A stretch of DNA of 64,000 nucleotides from positions 62,001 to 126,000 of the forward strand of contig NZ_VTFV01000002.1 in NCBI RefSeq assembly GCF_009192745.1, given 5' to 3'. Below are positions 37,128-47,010 of the stretch, one piece after another. The position numbers and the translations under genes were made by a program. How positions within the stretch are numbered: position 1 is the first letter of the stretch; each line of letters begins with the position of its first letter. The stretch is from Arthrobacter citreus (GTDB taxonomy: Bacteria; Actinomycetota; Actinomycetes; Actinomycetales; Micrococcaceae). The notes beneath the pieces were generated by a model, which was given only the letters and a program-made list of their open reading frames with translations, had not been told where the DNA came from and did not search any database.

Positions 37128-38615
37128 ATGGCGGACACTCAGCGGGTCTTGGTCACCGGTGCGACGGGCTATATTGGCGGACGCCTGGTTCCTCTGCTGC
37201 TGGCGGACGGGCGAACGGTGCGGGTACTGGTCCGGTCCCCGGAAAAGCTCAACGACGTTCCCTGGCACGACGACGTCGAGATAGTCCAGGGCGACCTCTC
37301 CGACGCAGAGTCGGTCGAAAACGCTTTCCAGGACGTGGACACCGTGTACTTCCTGGTCCACTCGATGGCTTCCGGAAAGGGTTTCGCGGCCCAGGAGGAG
37401 AACATCGCCAACATCGTGGCCGCCGCTGCCGAGAAGACGGGCGTCAAGCGCATCGTCTATCTGGGCGGCCTGCATCCGGATGAGGGTGAGCTCTCCCCGC
37501 ACATGGCCTCGCGGACCGCCGTCGGAGAGATCCTGCTGAACGGCGCCGTTCCGGCGGTGGTGTTCCAGGCCGGCGTGGTGATCGGATCCGGTTCCGCGTC
37601 CTTTGAAATGATCCGCCACCTCACCGAAACCCTGCCCGTCATGCCTGCCCCGAGCTGGGTGCGCCGGAAGATTGAACCGATCGCCGTCCGCGACGTCCTG
37701 CACTACCTGGTCCGCGCCGCAGACCTGCCCGAAGGCCTGAACCGTACCTTCGACATCGGCTCCGGCGAGGTCCTGGAGTACGCGGACATCATGAACGGTT
37801 ACGCCGAAGTCGCCGGACTGCCCCGCCGGCGCATCTATGCCCTGCCAATTCCTGCCCCCAAGCTGGCCGGGCTCTGGGTGGCCCTGGTGACCCCGATTCC
37901 CCTTTCAATGTCCCGGCCGCTCGTCGAGTCCCTCCAGCACGACGCCGTAGCCAAGGAACGGGACATCAATGACTACATTCCGGCCCCGGAGGGCGGACTG
38001 ACCAACTACCACGACGCCGTCACCCGGGCACTGGGCAAAGAGGCCCGCAATGAGGTGGAGACAACCTGGGCAAGCGCCTCAAGTGCCGCGGACCTGGCGT
38101 CCGAGCCGCTGCCCTCGGACCCGGACTGGGCCGGGCAGACCGTGTACGTGGACCAGCGCCGTCGCGGTTCCTCCGTTGACCCGGCGCACGTGTGGCAGGT
38201 GATCGAGGGGATTGGCGGCAAGAACGGCTGGTATTCCCTGCCCATGGCGTGGGCAATTCGCGGTGTGCTGGATAAGACTGTGGGCGGTGCCGGCCTGACC
38301 AGGGGCCGGCGGAATCCCGCCACCCTGCTGACCGGGGACGTCGTTGACTGGTGGCGGGTGGAGCTCCTGGAGCGCGGCACGCTGCTTCGGCTGCGGGCGG
38401 AGATGCGGGTTCCGGGGAAAGCCTGGCTGGAGCTGCGGGTGGACCCCGACGGCGGGGGCAGCGTCTACAGCCAGCGGGCGATCTACTTCCCGCGCGGGCT
38501 GCTGGGACGGCTGTACTGGTGGCTGATCTACCCGTTCCACGGGCTGATCTTCCCCTCCATGGCGAAGAACATCACGCGTCAGGCCGCGCGGATGGCCGAA
38601 CTCGACGCAGCCTAG
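37128..38615 (+). CDS. NAD(P)-binding SDR-like protein fused to DUF2867
   Basis: 495 residues. The N-terminal ~300 residues are an atypical/extended SDR (NmrA-like) with TGATGYIG at 10-17, GDLSDAES and YFLVHSM. The C-terminal ~155 residues are DUF2867, containing WRVELLERGTLLRLRAEMRVPGKAWLE and a hydrophobic WWLIYPFHGLIF segment near the end. The fusion is known in actinobacteria and proteobacteria, usually annotated only by domain. ATG 37128 is chosen to start just before the Rossmann motif. Divergent from ligD. Substrate unknown. Confidence 0.87.
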   Translation: MADTQRVLVTGATGYIGGRLVPLLLADGRTVRVLVRSPEKLNDVPWHDDVEIVQGDLSDAESVENAFQDVDTVYFLVHSMASGKGFAAQEENIANIVAAAAEKTGVKRIVYLGGLHPDEGELSPHMASRTAVGEILLNGAVPAVVFQAGVVIGSGSASFEMIRHLTETLPVMPAPSWVRRKIEPIAVRDVLHYLVRAADLPEGLNRTFDIGSGEVLEYADIMNGYAEVAGLPRRRIYALPIPAPKLAGLWVALVTPIPLSMSRPLVESLQHDAVAKERDINDYIPAPEGGLTNYHDAVTRALGKEARNEVETTWASASSAADLASEPLPSDPDWAGQTVYVDQRRRGSSVDPAHVWQVIEGIGGKNGWYSLPMAWAIRGVLDKTVGGAGLTRGRRNPATLLTGDVVDWWRVELLERGTLLRLRAEMRVPGKAWLELRVDPDGGGSVYSQRAIYFPRGLLGRLYWWLIYPFHGLIFPSMAKNITRQAARMAELDAA

Positions 38616-38747
38616 ACCACCTGCCGCGGAATGCCGCATTGTCAAGGGTTTGGACAGTTTTTCGCCCTGCCGCGCGCTAAGTGGCGGGTAGGAGCAACGC
38701 CGGGCTAGATTCGTTGCAGCCCCCACCGTTGAAGCGAAAGCGAATCT

Positions 38748-40970
38748 TTGTCCGCGCCTGCCACCCAGCCTGCCTCCCGCGCCCGGATTCCCGCCCGGCC
38801 GCGGCACCGGCCGGGCGGCAGCTTCCGCCACGACATTGAAGGCCTTCGCGCCCTGGCCGTGCTCGCCGTGCTGGCCCACCACCTGCTGGCCTGGCCCGCC
38901 GGGGGCTATGCCGGAGTGGACGTCTTCTTCGTCATTTCCGGGTTCCTGATCACCACCATCCTGCTTCGAGAGATCACCTCCCCGCAGAAGCTTTCGCTGC
39001 CGGATTTCTACCGGCGCCGCATTCGCCGCCTGGTTCCAGCCGCCGCAGCGGTTCTCGCGGTGACCTCTGCAGCGGCGTTCCTCGTCTTTGGGCCCGGACG
39101 AGCCGCTGCCATCCTGGAAGACGCCGTCTGGTCCTTCTTCTTTGTGGGCAACTGGCGCTTCGCTGCCTCCGGCACTGACTACCTCCATGCCGGAACCGCG
39201 GTCTCTCCGCTGCAGCACTTCTGGTCCCTGGGCGTAGAGGAGCAGTTCTACCTGGCCTGGCCCTGGGTGCTGATGGCGGGCATCGCCCTCACCGCTGCAC
39301 TGCGCCTCACCGACCGTGGAATGCGGGTGCTGCTGCTGCTTTTTATTGGGGCGCTGTGCGCCGCCAGCTTCACGTTCGCAGTCTGGGAGACCGTGAACCG
39401 TCCCACCACCGCCTACTTCTCCACGTTCTCCCGCGCCTGGGAACTCGGCGCAGGAGCCCTGCTGGCTGTGGCATCCCCGTGGCTGTCACGGCTCCCTGCC
39501 CTGGGCCGCGCCGCGGCGTCATGGATCGGACTGTCCGGCATAGCAGCGTCCTTCCTCCTGCTCTGCGCGGACAGTGCGTTTCCCGGACCCGCCGCCGCAC
39601 TGCCCGTGCTCTCTGCACTGCTCGTCTTGGGGGCTGGAACCGGAGCCCGCGGCCCGGGGCATAACCGGATCATGTGGCCGCTGACCAATCCGGCCAGCCG
39701 CTACCTTGGCCGGATTTCCTATTCCCTGTATCTCTGGCATTTCCCGGTGGTGGTTTTCGCGGCTGCACTGGCTCCAGCGGCATCACCGATCCTGCCGCTG
39801 GCAGTGACGGCCTGCCTGGCGGTGCTGTCCTTCCACTGGATCGAGGATCCGGTCCGCCGGTCACGCTGGCTGCAACCGCGCTACGCCGCCAGGGAACGCG
39901 GACGTCGCTACCGCCGGCCGGCGCTTGAGCCGCGTCCGGCCCGCCTCGCGGCCATGGCTGCTGCCGGAGGCCTGCTGTCCGCCGCCCTGATCGCCGTCAC
40001 CCTGGATGCAACGCTCCAGCCGTCGGCCGCTCCCGCAGCTGCCAACCCGCCGTCGGCCTCGGTTCCGGCACCTGAACGCCCGGCCGTTTCCCGGCCGGAT
40101 CCCCTGGCACTCCACACCTCGGCTCTCCAACAAGCGCTGGACAGCACGCAGTGGCCTGTACTTTCACCGGATCCGTCGACTTTCACGGAAGGCGGCAGGA
40201 GCGCCAAGCCCGCCGAGTGGATCGTGGACGGGTGCTTGGGCGGAAACGAAGCGCGGGAGGAAGATCCGGTGGCCAACACCGGGCACTGTGTTTACGGGGC
40301 ACCGGACGCACCGCGGGACCTGGTCCTCTACGGTGACTCTGTTGCCATAGCCTATTTGCCGGCCCTGCGCGCCGTCCTGGACCCGGAGGAATGGCGGATC
40401 CACGTCTACACGGCTGCCGGCTGCGCCCCCGCCGACGTTCCGCAGAACCGGATCGGTGGCGCTCCCTACCCGGAATGCCCTGCGTTCCGGGACTGGGCCG
40501 TAGGGCGGATCGGGCAGCTGGCTCCGGACGTGCTGCTGATGGCGTCCTTCCGCTATGACCCGGCGCTGGCCAGCGGTGCCGCCTCAGAAGCAGCCGACGC
40601 CGAATGGCGGGAGGGCACCAGGCGGATACATGGAGAGCTGGCTGGCAGTGCGGGCCGGACGCTGGTGCTTTCCGCGCCCCCGGAGGCGAAGGACCCGGCG
40701 CAGTGCGCCACCCGGTTCAGTACGCCCGCGGACTGCGAGACCCGGCTCGCCGGGAACCACGGTCTTCGGCTGGACCTAGAATCCGCTGCGGCGGCGGAGG
40801 GGAATCCGGACGTGGAATGGGTCGACACCACGCCATGGTTCTGCGTCCAGGAGCGATGCCCGGCATTCGTGGGGAACACACCGCTTTATGCGGATGCGTA
40901 CCATCTCAGCGCTGCCGGGTCCCTGGCCCTGGCCCCGCTGCTGACCGGCGTGCTGGAAAACGCCGGCTGA
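38748..40970 (+). CDS. OafA/YrhL-type acyltransferase with C-terminal SGNH domain
   Basis: 740 residues. The N-terminal membrane acyltransferase-3 domain (about 10 hydrophobic segments, residues ~28-430) has DIEGLRALAVLAVLAHHL and FFVISGFLI. The extracellular SGNH hydrolase-like domain (~510-735) has the GDSV motif with Ser531 and the DAYHLS motif. Proteins of this build O-acetylate cell-surface polysaccharides or peptidoglycan. The start is TTG at 38748 with a weak ribosome site; first codons after it give MSAPATQPASRAR. A peptidoglycan L,D-transpeptidase follows 68 bases downstream on the same strand. Confidence 0.9.
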   Translation: MSAPATQPASRARIPARPRHRPGGSFRHDIEGLRALAVLAVLAHHLLAWPAGGYAGVDVFFVISGFLITTILLREITSPQKLSLPDFYRRRIRRLVPAAAAVLAVTSAAAFLVFGPGRAAAILEDAVWSFFFVGNWRFAASGTDYLHAGTAVSPLQHFWSLGVEEQFYLAWPWVLMAGIALTAALRLTDRGMRVLLLLFIGALCAASFTFAVWETVNRPTTAYFSTFSRAWELGAGALLAVASPWLSRLPALGRAAASWIGLSGIAASFLLLCADSAFPGPAAALPVLSALLVLGAGTGARGPGHNRIMWPLTNPASRYLGRISYSLYLWHFPVVVFAAALAPAASPILPLAVTACLAVLSFHWIEDPVRRSRWLQPRYAARERGRRYRRPALEPRPARLAAMAAAGGLLSAALIAVTLDATLQPSAAPAAANPPSASVPAPERPAVSRPDPLALHTSALQQALDSTQWPVLSPDPSTFTEGGRSAKPAEWIVDGCLGGNEAREEDPVANTGHCVYGAPDAPRDLVLYGDSVAIAYLPALRAVLDPEEWRIHVYTAAGCAPADVPQNRIGGAPYPECPAFRDWAVGRIGQLAPDVLLMASFRYDPALASGAASEAADAEWREGTRRIHGELAGSAGRTLVLSAPPEAKDPAQCATRFSTPADCETRLAGNHGLRLDLESAAAAEGNPDVEWVDTTPWFCVQERCPAFVGNTPLYADAYHLSAAGSLALAPLLTGVLENAG

Positions 40971-41038
40971 CAGACCAGCCCGCCGGGCGGCCTAACGTAG
41001 GATGACTTCAGCAAAGAGAGACGTAGGGGACAGACACA

Positions 41039-42274
41039 GTGCAGGAAAAGAGCAGCCGTAAGCGGTGGATTGCCTTGGCCGCGGCGGCGGGGGTATTGGT
41101 GATCGGCGGCGCCGCGGGCGTCGCGGCCGCCACGGGCGCATTCGACGCCGGAGCGCCATCCGCGCAGAAGTCACAGCCTTCCACTTCCCCGACGCAGGCC
41201 GAACCGGCGGTCCCCGTTGCCTTCACGGCTGAACCGGCCGACAGCTCGGTTGAAGTGAACCCTGTCTCCGTGCCCGTCCTTAAGGTCCAGCACGGCACCA
41301 TTGAATCAGTGCGCCTGGCGCCCAAGGCCGGCGGAGAAGATGTTGCCGGAGACTTCGCAGCCGGTAAGACCGAGTGGGCGGCCACCGAGCCGCTGCAGTT
41401 CAACACCGAGTACACCTTCGCTTTTACCCTCGCGGACGCCAACGGCAAGACCACCAGGGAATCGCAGACCTTCCACACTGTGACGCCTCCCAACGAGGCC
41501 AACGCCTTCATGGCGCCGCTGGACAAGTCAGTGGTCGGCGTCGGGCATCCCATTGAGATCAACTTCAGTGAGCCGGTACTGAACAAGCAGGCCGTCGAAG
41601 CCGCCATTACCGTCACGAGCACCAGCGCCCAGACGGGTGCGTTCTACTGGATCTCGGACACCAAGGCACGCTACCGCCCGGAAACTTTCTGGGAGCCGAA
41701 CAGCACCGTCACAGTGGACATGCAGCTCTTCGGCGTGGACTTCGGCAATTCGATGATCGGGAACTTCAACGAGACGCGCACCTTCCAGGTCCACAATTCC
41801 CGCGTCGCCGTCGTAGACAACCTCACCAAGACCATGCAGGTGTTCATTGACGGGCAGCTCACCCGCACCTTCCCGGTGACGCTGGGAGATTCGGCGTGGC
41901 CTTCCCCCAGCGGATACCAGGTAGTGATGTCCCAGCACGAGAAGCTGCCCTTCCGTGCCGAGAGCATTGGCCTCAAACCCGGCGACCCCGACTACTACGA
42001 GCCTTTTGACGCATCATGGGCCAGCCGGCTGACCAACAGCGGAGTGTTTGTGCACCAGGCGCTGCCCGGAGCCATGGGGGCGCTGGGCGTCATCAACGTA
42101 TCCCACGGCTGCGTGGGCATGTCGCCCGAAGGCGCCAAGTACTTCTATGACATGTTCGAGCCCGGGGACCTGGTGCAGGTCCTCAACACCGGGGTAGGGC
42201 CCGCGGCCATGTGGGACGGCTACGGCGACTGGAACGTGCCCTGGGCTGAGTATTCCTCCCAGCCCAAGGACTAA
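41039..42274 (+). CDS. L,D-transpeptidase with Ig-like domains
   Basis: 411 residues. N-terminal anchor (residues ~10-32), an Ala/Pro/Ser linker, two Ig-like beta domains (~60-270), and the YkuD catalytic domain with Cys358 in SHGCVGMSPE and the upstream His in FVHQALPG. Forms 3-3 peptidoglycan cross-links or attaches proteins in the cell wall; domain order matches mycobacterial LdtMt2-type enzymes. The start is GTG at 41039. It may be co-transcribed with the SGNH acyltransferase, and both modify the envelope. Confidence 0.93.
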   Translation: MQEKSSRKRWIALAAAAGVLVIGGAAGVAAATGAFDAGAPSAQKSQPSTSPTQAEPAVPVAFTAEPADSSVEVNPVSVPVLKVQHGTIESVRLAPKAGGEDVAGDFAAGKTEWAATEPLQFNTEYTFAFTLADANGKTTRESQTFHTVTPPNEANAFMAPLDKSVVGVGHPIEINFSEPVLNKQAVEAAITVTSTSAQTGAFYWISDTKARYRPETFWEPNSTVTVDMQLFGVDFGNSMIGNFNETRTFQVHNSRVAVVDNLTKTMQVFIDGQLTRTFPVTLGDSAWPSPSGYQVVMSQHEKLPFRAESIGLKPGDPDYYEPFDASWASRLTNSGVFVHQALPGAMGALGVINVSHGCVGMSPEGAKYFYDMFEPGDLVQVLNTGVGPAAMWDGYGDWNVPWAEYSSQPKD

Positions 42275-42289
42275 GGTCCTCCCGCCGGA

Positions 42290-42511
42290 CTAGCTGCGGC
42301 GGCGGCCGAACACGAAGTAGCTGATCGGACCAATGAAGTTCACGGCGCAGGCAGCGCTCCAGGCAGCCTTCGGTCCGCGGATTTCACGGCCCGGGCGGCG
42401 CCAGATGTCCACCAGTGCCGCTCCGGCAAGCAGGAACTGGATGCTGGAGAGGACGCCGAGGCCCTTCTTCTGGCCTGAGGTGAGGTCGTTCAGGGTCTTT
42501 TTCCTGCTCAT
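42290..42511 (-). CDS. Small two-helix membrane protein
   Basis: 73 residues. A charged N-terminus (MSRKKTLNDLTSGQKKG) is followed by two hydrophobic segments around GVLSSIQFLLAGAALVDIW and CAVNFIGPISYFVFGRRR. It resembles the PLDc_N-type short membrane module, but the assignment is weak. ATG 42511 has AAAGGAG at good spacing, which strongly supports a real gene. Followed on the same strand by nothing; its stop faces the L,D-transpeptidase stop. Confidence 0.78.
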   Translation of the reverse strand: MSRKKTLNDLTSGQKKGLGVLSSIQFLLAGAALVDIWRRPGREIRGPKAAWSAACAVNFIGPISYFVFGRRRS

Positions 42512-42546
42512 GTGAGCTCCTTTGGAGTATTTACCCGGAGAGATCT

Positions 42547-42987
42547 TCACCGGCCCGTACGCAGCCGGAAGGCCTGCACCTGTTCGATGAACACCTGCAC
42601 GGCGGCGGTCAGTATCCCCAGCATAATCAGGTTCGGTGCCGCCCAGCGCAGCTTCTGGGTCCACGGCTCTACCGGGTACCCGCTCCAGTTAGGCGGCACA
42701 GAGGTGGTCTCGGGCGGGAAAATGTTGTCGGCGAACATAAAGAATGCGCCCATCGCCACCAGTCCTCCGGCCAGGACCCAGGCCACAATCCGGTACTTCC
42801 GCTGATGCCGCTCCAACTCTGAGTAGGCAATCTGTGAGGTCCTGGGCTGTGCGGGCGCGGGCGGCACGTCGGATATCTCCACGACCGCCGGGTGGTCCTC
42901 AACGCTGCGCGAGAGGGACAGCTCTCCGCCACCGCGCTGGTAGGCAGGGTCGTACCTCGGATCGATCTCGTCTTGCCTGCTGGACAT
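42547..42987 (-). CDS. Membrane protein with two transmembrane helices, unknown
   Basis: 146 residues. The first ~75 residues are hydrophilic (MSSRQDEIDPRYDPAYQRGGG) and probably cytoplasmic. Two hydrophobic segments follow: VAWVLAGGLVAMGAFFMFA and NLIMLGILTAAVQVFIEQV, separated by an outside loop with WSGYPVEPWTQ. ATG 42987 has GGAGGGG upstream. It is 35 bases upstream of the other small membrane gene, likely one transcript. No family recognised. Confidence 0.78.
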   Translation of the reverse strand: MSSRQDEIDPRYDPAYQRGGGELSLSRSVEDHPAVVEISDVPPAPAQPRTSQIAYSELERHQRKYRIVAWVLAGGLVAMGAFFMFADNIFPPETTSVPPNWSGYPVEPWTQKLRWAAPNLIMLGILTAAVQVFIEQVQAFRLRTGR

Positions 42988-43095
42988 GGCCGTTCCCCTC
43001 CGGACAAGCTGGGTGCCCCCCAATGGCCGCACCCATGGTCCAGCAACTGTATAGGACCCGGACCCCTGAGGCCCGGGTCCTACGAGGGAGTTTGC

Positions 43096-44046
<951 letters not shown>

Positions 44047-44065
44047 AAGCAAGTAGAATGAATCC

Positions 44066-44632
44066 ATGAACCCTGGTGAGGAACGTGCACACGTGATCGA
44101 AGTGGCCGACCGGCTCTTCTACGAGCGCGGCATCCAAGCAGTCGGCATGGCCGAACTCCGGCGTGAAGTAGACCTGCCGCTGAAGAAGCTCTACTCACTG
44201 TTCCCTTCCAAGCAGGCCATAGTATTCGCAGTGCTGGACCGGCGCCACCGAATCTGGACGGCCGGGCTTCAGGAGCGGATCGACGCCGCCGCGAATCCCC
44301 GGGCCAGGTTGCTGGCCGTCTACGACTACCTCTCGGACTGGTTCGCCGAGGATTCATTCCGCGGCTGCGCCTTCATCAACGCCTTCGGTGAACTGGGCAG
44401 CCAGTCACCGGACATCGCCGAGCGCACCCGGACACACAAAGACTCGTTCCAGCGCGTGCTTGCGGACCTCGTGGCCGCAGCCGGCGGTGAGCCTGCACTG
44501 GCTCCGCAGCTGGCGCTGCTTGCCGAGGGCGCCCAGACGACGGCGGCTATCTCCGGCTCAGCAGAGCCGGCCCGGCAGGCCCGCCAGGCCGCAGAGATCC
44601 TGATCGACGCACAGGTTGCCGGCACGGCCTAG
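44066..44632 (+). CDS. TetR family transcriptional regulator
   Basis: 188 residues. N-terminal helix-turn-helix: VIEVADRLFYERGIQAVGMAE and LKKLYSLFPSKQAIVFAVL. The ligand domain includes FRGCAFINAFGELG, a pattern seen in TetR regulators of the AcrR type. Divergent from the haloperoxidase-like hydrolase across two operator sites; likely represses both its own gene and the hydrolase. Inducer unknown. Confidence 0.93.
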   Translation: MNPGEERAHVIEVADRLFYERGIQAVGMAELRREVDLPLKKLYSLFPSKQAIVFAVLDRRHRIWTAGLQERIDAAANPRARLLAVYDYLSDWFAEDSFRGCAFINAFGELGSQSPDIAERTRTHKDSFQRVLADLVAAAGGEPALAPQLALLAEGAQTTAAISGSAEPARQARQAAEILIDAQVAGTA

Positions 44633-44659
44633 GGCAGGCAATGCCTGGTTTCCAACAGA

Positions 44660-45349
44660 CTAGAGTCCGGTGCCTTCCTCGTTGAACATGGCAAGCCGCA
44701 CGTCCCTGGCAGCAAAGAAGTGGTCCAGGGTGACACCGTAGGCACCATCCAGGTCCCGGGCCGCAATCCTGTCAGTCACGGCAGCCTGGAATTGCCGGGA
44801 CTTCGCCCATCGGCCCGGCGCAGCGACAGCCGGGCGCGCTTCAACGGTCCGGGCCAACTGCAACTTGACCCGATTCAAGGCATCCTCGAGTGCACTGTTG
44901 CGTGCAATCCTCAAAACATGTCCCATAAAGCTGCGGGAGTACTTCACCATCTCTTCGGCAGAGTCAGGATCAACATTGTCGCCATTTGCCAGCGTCGCCC
45001 GGAGCATTTGGAGGTCGCGATCCGTCCGCCGGTCTGCGGCGGTACGCGCCGAAGCCGCTTCCAGATAGGCACGCACCTCGTAGATATCGAGAATCTCCTC
45101 CGGCTCCAGCGCGCGCACCACCAGGCCATTCTCATTCCAGGTAACGAGCGTGTCCTGCTCCAGACGCCCGATGGCCTCTCGAATGGGGGTCCGAGACACA
45201 CCGCACCACTGGGCGAGGGCCGATTCGCTTAGCGGCTGCCCAGGGGCAAACTCACCCGAAATGATGGCATCGCGAATCTTGGTATATGCCGCAATCCGCC
45301 CCTGGGAAGTCGGCATCGCCTTCTGGGACTTGGGTTCTGCTGGAGTCAT
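44660..45349 (-). CDS. GntR family regulator, FCD subfamily
   Basis: 229 residues. Winged-helix domain at residues ~18-80 (YTKIRDAIISGEFAPGQPLSE, VSRTPIREAIGRLEQDTLV) and an all-helical FCD ligand domain (~90-225). FCD regulators commonly bind organic acids and repress catabolic operons. It is downstream of the aldehyde dehydrogenase on the same strand and near the divergent mhp-like operon, so it is the likely regulator of the aromatic block. ATG 45349 has AAAGGCAGG upstream. Confidence 0.92.
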   Translation of the reverse strand: MTPAEPKSQKAMPTSQGRIAAYTKIRDAIISGEFAPGQPLSESALAQWCGVSRTPIREAIGRLEQDTLVTWNENGLVVRALEPEEILDIYEVRAYLEAASARTAADRRTDRDLQMLRATLANGDNVDPDSAEEMVKYSRSFMGHVLRIARNSALEDALNRVKLQLARTVEARPAVAAPGRWAKSRQFQAAVTDRIAARDLDGAYGVTLDHFFAARDVRLAMFNEEGTGL

Positions 45350-45458
45350 TGCCTGCCTTTGGGGACGCACGGAACACACTTACATGCGATCGTACACGAC
45401 GGTGATTTTGGTGCAGGAGCATGCCTGCACGGTGTTCCGCACTGCATTTGCCGGCATC

Positions 45459-46892
45459 TCACGGCATCGTCAGGGTCACGGTTTTTTCCCGGGACATATC
45501 CCGGATCGCATAGGCGGGCCCCTCAGCTCCGCCGAATCCACTCTGCTTATGACCTCCAAACGGCATCAGGTCTGCCCGGCTGCTTGAGGTCTGATTGACG
45601 TACAGATTGCCCACGTCCAGTGCCTCGATAGCCCGGAACGAAGCATCCAGGCTATTGGTAAAGATCCCGGCTGCGAGTCCGAAAGGCGTCGCGTTGGCAT
45701 GTGCAATCGCCCGGTCCAGGGAGGCGTAGGACTGCAGGACTACAGCAGGTCCAAAAAGCTCGGAGGCAACAATTCTGGCATCGTCCGGAACGTCAACCAG
45801 CAGGGTTGGCTCCACTACCGAACCGCGGCGCATCCCACCGTGAACCAGCTGGCCGCCCAGCCGGACAGCTTCCTGGATCCACTCCTCCACCCGGTCCGCT
45901 TCAGAAACAGCGATCAGCGGTCCAACCGTGGTTGCCGGATTCCCCGGATCCCCGGGGACTTCCCTTCCCATCCCGGCAGAAACCAGCCGGATCAGCTCTG
46001 CCTCAACAGTTTCATGGACATACACACGCTGAACTGAGGTACACACCTGCCCCGACTTTCGGAGGGCCCCGGCCACAATGGCGTCGGCTGCGAATTCAAG
46101 GTCGGCATCGTGGCACACAAACGTGGACGAGAGGCTGCCCATCTCCAGTTGCGTGCGCCGCATACCCACAGCCCGATGCAGTTCCCGGCCAACCTGGGTG
46201 CTTCCCGTGAAGGCGTAGTAGCCAATCCCGGGCTCCTCGGCGAGCCACTTCCCCAGCTGGCCGCCCGGCCCGTAGACAAGTCCAATCTTCTCGGGCGGCA
46301 GCCCTGCGTCCAGCAGCACCTGGACGAAGGCATGCGCAGAGAGCGGCGTGAGCGAGGCCGGCTTGAGCAGAACCGAGTTGCCCGCGGCTATCGCCGGACC
46401 CACTTTGTGGGCCACCGTGTTCAATGGTGAATTGAACGGCGTGAGTGCACACACCAAGCCGTACGGTTCACACCTCGTGTAACTGACCCGGCCTGCAGCG
46501 TTCGGAGCACCCGAAATCGGGACCATGTGCCCCACCAGCCTTTTGGCTTCTTCAGCACAGAGCGTGAGTGTCTCCGCAGTCCGGTCCACCTCCTTTGTTG
46601 CATCCGACAAGGCAAAACCAGTATCAGCCTGAACTGCTGCGATCAGCTGCGTGCGGCGCAGCTGCACGATCCCTGCGGCCCGGTGCAGGATCTCCGCCCT
46701 CTGCCGCGGCGGTAAAACCATCCCGTCCTGCGACGCCGCCAGTGCCTCCACCGCCTCATGGACCTGGGCACGTTCCGTCACTGCAACTTCGGCAATGACC
46801 TCCCCGGTGAACTTATCCACGAGGTCGGAGGTGACCCCACCGGAGTTGACCCAGTTCCCAGCAACAAACCCTGCAACAGCTGTTCTTTTCAC
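45459..46892 (-). CDS. NAD(P)-dependent aldehyde dehydrogenase of the aromatic block
   Basis: 477 residues. Non-acylating ALDH: TPFNSPLNTVAHKVGPA, FTGSTQVGREL, general base in QLEMGSLSS and catalytic Cys in SGQVCTSVQRVYVHE. The LE(L/M)GS and SVQRVYVHE pattern is closest to the phosphonoacetaldehyde/succinate-semialdehyde-type group. The start is GTG at 46892 with GAGGCAGG upstream. It is divergent from the meta-cleavage operon and upstream of gntR. Its likely job is to oxidise the aldehyde released by the HpaI-type aldolase (acetaldehyde, if 4-hydroxy-2-oxopentanoate is the intermediate). Confidence 0.9.
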   Translation of the reverse strand: MKRTAVAGFVAGNWVNSGGVTSDLVDKFTGEVIAEVAVTERAQVHEAVEALAASQDGMVLPPRQRAEILHRAAGIVQLRRTQLIAAVQADTGFALSDATKEVDRTAETLTLCAEEAKRLVGHMVPISGAPNAAGRVSYTRCEPYGLVCALTPFNSPLNTVAHKVGPAIAAGNSVLLKPASLTPLSAHAFVQVLLDAGLPPEKIGLVYGPGGQLGKWLAEEPGIGYYAFTGSTQVGRELHRAVGMRRTQLEMGSLSSTFVCHDADLEFAADAIVAGALRKSGQVCTSVQRVYVHETVEAELIRLVSAGMGREVPGDPGNPATTVGPLIAVSEADRVEEWIQEAVRLGGQLVHGGMRRGSVVEPTLLVDVPDDARIVASELFGPAVVLQSYASLDRAIAHANATPFGLAAGIFTNSLDASFRAIEALDVGNLYVNQTSSSRADLMPFGGHKQSGFGGAEGPAYAIRDMSREKTVTLTMP

Positions 46893-46934
46893 GCCTGCCT
46901 CATTTCTGCTTCGGTCCCGCACGCACCTGGGCGG

Positions 46935-46989
46935 ATACTTACACCTACACCTACATCTGCCGCCATGCTACGGTATCCATACGTATACC
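46935..46989. promoter_or_regulatory. Divergent control region with TACA repeats and a dyad
   Basis: The 118-base gap between ALDH and mhpB holds TTACACCTACACCTACAT (46939-46956, TACA every 6 bases) and the dyad GGTATCCATACGTATACC (46972-46989), whose right part also offers a TATACC -10. A related TTACATGCGATCGTACAC lies upstream of gntR (45380-45397). These are candidate GntR sites; assignment is inference. Confidence 0.45.
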
Positions 46990-47010
46990 GATAACAACGA
47001 GGGAGAAAAA

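Noticed and set aside
36996-37703. Open frame extending LigD upstream
   Set aside because: It overlaps the divergent NAD(P)-binding gene on the other strand; the primase domain starts right after ATG 36995.
38616-38747. Possible insertion-sequence end (TTGTCAAGGGTTTGGACAG) before the acyltransferase
   Set aside because: No matching inverted end or transposase remnant is present in the vicinity.
45459-46892. Aldehyde dehydrogenase as an acylating MhpF-type enzyme
   Set aside because: Size and the GQVCTS and FTGSTQVGREL motifs belong to the non-acylating ALDH superfamily, not to the short MhpF/DmpF family.
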